A DNA stretch of 64,000 nucleotides, taken from positions 1 to 64,000 of the forward strand of contig CANTEW010000004.1 in NCBI GenBank assembly GCA_947652925.1, in the 5' to 3' direction. A program made the position numbers and the translations under genes. Origin of the DNA: an uncultured Lachnospiraceae bacterium. GTDB taxonomy: Bacteria; Bacillota; Clostridia; Lachnospirales; Lachnospiraceae. The notes under the pieces are model-generated. The model was given only the letters and a program-made list of their open reading frames with translations, searched no databases and had not been told where the DNA came from. Below, piece by piece: positions 62,099 to 64,000 of this stretch (its first letter is position 1; the number at the start of each line of letters is the position of its first letter).

Positions 62099-63374
62099 GA
62101 TATCCCTGGCTATGCTGGCGATGGCGGTATGCGTATGCGCATGCTGTCCATGGCCGGTCTATGCTGTGGAGGAGGGGGCGCAGGAAGAAGGAGTCACGCA
62201 AGAGAACGTTCAAGAGCCAGATCCAGCTGTCTCCGCAAACGAGCCGGAGGAGACACCGGATCCATATCCGCCTTCCTACTACCTCCCCATAGAATCCAAT
62301 GAGATACCCGGATGGCCCCAAGGGCCCCAGGTGCAGGCAGAATCTGCGGTCTTGATGGATGTGGATTACGGTGTATGTCTATATGAAAAAAATATGCATC
62401 AGAGACAATACCCGGCCAGTATCACCAAGATCATGACGGCGCTCTTGACCATCGAAAATGCCGATCTTTCGGATGTGGTGACTTTTTCGGAAAATGCTGT
62501 ATACGGTATCGAACCAGGGAGTAGTCACATCGGCATCGATGTGGGTGAGGAACTGACTGTAGAGCAGAGCCTGTATGGCCTGATGCTGGCCTCGGCTAAC
62601 GAGGTGGCTATGGGGCTTGCAGAACATGTGGCTGGATCGGTGGAGGCGTTTGTGGAGATGATGAACGAGAGGGCCGAAGAGCTGGGATGTGAAGATACGC
62701 ATTTTGTCAATCCCCATGGCCTGCATGATGAAGAGCATTATGTCACCGCTTATGATATGGCTCTGATCGCACGGGAAGCCTATCAGAACCCCACATTCCG
62801 GAAGGTGACAGGAACGGCCACATATGAGATCCCAAAGACAAATAAGGAAGAAGAGACACGTTATCTCATAAACAATCAGAAGCTCCTTTCAGACGAGTAT
62901 TGGTACTATGCAGACTGCCGGGGCGGCAAGACTGGATTTACAGACCAGGCATTGAATACATTAGTCACCTATGCAAAACGGGATAACCGTACTTTAGTAT
63001 GTGTGGATCTGAAGACCAACGGGATACCTGTCATATACCCGGATACGACCGCTCTCTTAGACTATGGTTTTGGGTATTTCACCTGGGAGCATCCGGAAAA
63101 GGAAGAGGATGTGAGATTCCAGGCGCCTTTTGGCTGTATGCAGCAGTTTTACAGTGGCCTGGAAAATGCCTGCTGGCTGCGTTCATATACCCCCGGATGG
63201 GTACTCCTGCCCCAGGGTATCTCGACAAATGATCTGGAGAAAAAGAAAGCCACGGAACCGAATGCCGTCGGACCATGGCGTATAAAGACATCCTATTATT
63301 GCGGGGGGCAGTATATGGGATACTCCTATCAGTATGAAGATCAGTTATTGCGATCCTTGTCCCTGATGGAGTGA
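62073..63374 (+). CDS. dacA: D-alanyl-D-alanine carboxypeptidase (S11 family)
   Basis: This penicillin-binding protein trims the terminal D-Ala of peptidoglycan stem peptides. The three active-site motifs are present: SITK (YPASITKIM), the SAN motif (MLASANEVAMG), and KTG (GGKTGFTDQA). A signal peptide covers the first 30 residues, with two Cys near its end (CACCP). The C-terminal domain is typical, but no clear amphipathic anchor helix is seen. The start could be ATG 62073 or 62064; the frame is open from 62025. It overlaps the upstream foldase gene, suggesting coupling. Confidence 0.9.
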   Translation: MVRVHKKIKISLAMLAMAVCVCACCPWPVYAVEEGAQEEGVTQENVQEPDPAVSANEPEETPDPYPPSYYLPIESNEIPGWPQGPQVQAESAVLMDVDYGVCLYEKNMHQRQYPASITKIMTALLTIENADLSDVVTFSENAVYGIEPGSSHIGIDVGEELTVEQSLYGLMLASANEVAMGLAEHVAGSVEAFVEMMNERAEELGCEDTHFVNPHGLHDEEHYVTAYDMALIAREAYQNPTFRKVTGTATYEIPKTNKEEETRYLINNQKLLSDEYWYYADCRGGKTGFTDQALNTLVTYAKRDNRTLVCVDLKTNGIPVIYPDTTALLDYGFGYFTWEHPEKEEDVRFQAPFGCMQQFYSGLENACWLRSYTPGWVLLPQGISTNDLEKKKATEPNAVGPWRIKTSYYCGGQYMGYSYQYEDQLLRSLSLME

Positions 63375-64000
63375 CTTGCGGTGGAGCCGCCGTTTGGCGC
63401 AGAGGAGTTCTTTTTTTTCAAGGATCTTCTTTGCGTCTTTTTCGTCTATCAGGGAAGTCGTTTTTTCTACATAGAATCTTCCCTCGTCTGTTTTCTTCAT
63501 CCGGACTTTTCCTTTCACATATCCATGTTCTCTGCACATGGATACGCTGAAATATCTCCTGGCATTTACGGAGAACCACTGTATCTTCCGCTTGGTCGGC
63601 CTGTGGCACAGGGGGCAGCAGGTACTGCTCACTTCTCGGTCGCCGATAGCGGCTTCTTTACTGGAAAATTCCCTGGAAATGAATTTTATATGGTCATCGT
63701 AAAAGATGTGGATCTCGTCCTTTTTTTCTTTCGGGTTCTGGTATGCGTCCATAGAAAAATTCTTCTCTATGCATTCTGTCCCCAGCTGCATAAAGACTGC
63801 CGCTGTATAATGGGCGTCAGACAGAGCGCGGTGGAAATTCTCGGTCTTTGCCAGGTCCAGATGATCGACAGCATATTCCAGGGCTTTGCGGGATCTGCCG
63901 TCTTCGTAGTAGAGGCTGAATAATTTCTGTACATCATAATATTCCATGGGACCGGGCAGGAGGTCTTCCAGACCGTAGTATTTCAGATTTCTCTGCATCT
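63345..64000 (-). CDS. 3'-5' exonuclease-like protein (partial, runs off the edge)
   Basis: This is the 3' part of a gene whose start lies beyond 64000. The visible 218 residues include the end of a DnaQ-like exonuclease domain (YYDVQKLFSLYYEDGRSRKAL, HRALSDAHYTAAVF, with the HxxxxD-type last motif). A C-terminal zinc-finger-like part follows (CCPLCHRPTKRKIQW and CREHGYVKGK). The very basic end overlaps the convergent carboxypeptidase gene by 30 bases. The catalytic N-terminal DEDD motif would lie outside the window, so activity cannot be judged. Confidence 0.7.
   Translation of the reverse strand, partial: MQRNLKYYGLEDLLPGPMEYYDVQKLFSLYYEDGRSRKALEYAVDHLDLAKTENFHRALSDAHYTAAVFMQLGTECIEKNFSMDAYQNPKEKKDEIHIFYDDHIKFISREFSSKEAAIGDREVSSTCCPLCHRPTKRKIQWFSVNARRYFSVSMCREHGYVKGKVRMKKTDEGRFYVEKTTSLIDEKDAKKILEKKELLCAKRRLHRKSLHQGQGSQ

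Overview
The window looks like a chromosome segment of a spore-forming, anaerobic, gut-type Bacillota, most likely a Lachnospiraceae-like member of the Clostridia. Evidence: the sporulation regulator SpoIIID at the left edge, the anaerobic sulfite reductase operon asrABC, a gut-type beta-glucuronidase, strong AGGAGG ribosome sites, frequent TTG/GTG starts, and low-to-medium GC genes with teichoic-acid-like and capsule genes. No rRNA, tRNA or CRISPR array was seen.

Layout. 1-7.0 kb: spoIIID, a MATE exporter, and a five-gene peptide/nickel-type ABC importer. 7.3-10.8 kb: a Crp/Fnr regulator followed by asrABC; the asrA promoter carries a CRP-type palindrome centred exactly where a class II activator would sit. 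10.85-11.28 kb: decayed mobile DNA. 11.3-13.1 kb: beta-glucuronidase. 13.4-18.8 kb: an epimerase, a cytidylyltransferase and an alcohol dehydrogenase (a probable CDP-ribitol module), then on the opposite strand a CDP-glycerol-transferase-like gene and a Wzz-like chain-length protein. 18.9-26.8 kb: a polysaccharide operon with a clear sigma-A promoter and a strong terminator: DUF1972 glycosyltransferase, frameshifted GT4, hexapeptide acyltransferase, GT2, Wzy-like polymerase, LicD and an ABC flippase.

27.1-33.7 kb: an unusual surface-protein locus. Three secreted proteins of 1074, 409 and 382 aa appear to share one N-terminal beta-rich domain, with a small membrane-anchored partner among them. 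The largest carries eight 101-residue repeats in strict A-B alternation; the smallest large protein ends in just one such repeat. 33.9-45.5 kb: an AT-rich island of eight genes (two sulfotransferase-like proteins, a propeller-like protein, GT2, GT-D/DUF1792, FkbM methyltransferase, RgpF-like, HAD). Seven of the eight carry a copy of the same small Rossmann-like domain, at either the N or the C terminus. I regard this as the most likely undescribed system in the window: a domain-tagged glycan or glycoprotein decoration assembly, possibly acting on the adjacent surface proteins.

45.5-48.0 kb: an insertion-sequence graveyard, with an IS4-like remnant interrupted by an IS200/IS605 remnant and followed by a frameshifted IS630-family element with recognisable ends. 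48.05-51.6 kb: a RecF/SbcC-like ATPase and a subtilisin-like protease. 51.6-52.06 kb: non-coding DNA with a cluster of DnaA boxes. 52.06-64 kb: housekeeping and envelope genes: trxB, a DUF885 peptidase, a CapA-like phosphoesterase, tatD, a small membrane protein, two tandem polysaccharide-deacetylase-like paralogues, an FKBP/trigger-factor-like lipoprotein, a D,D-carboxypeptidase, and the 3' part of an exonuclease gene that runs off the right edge.
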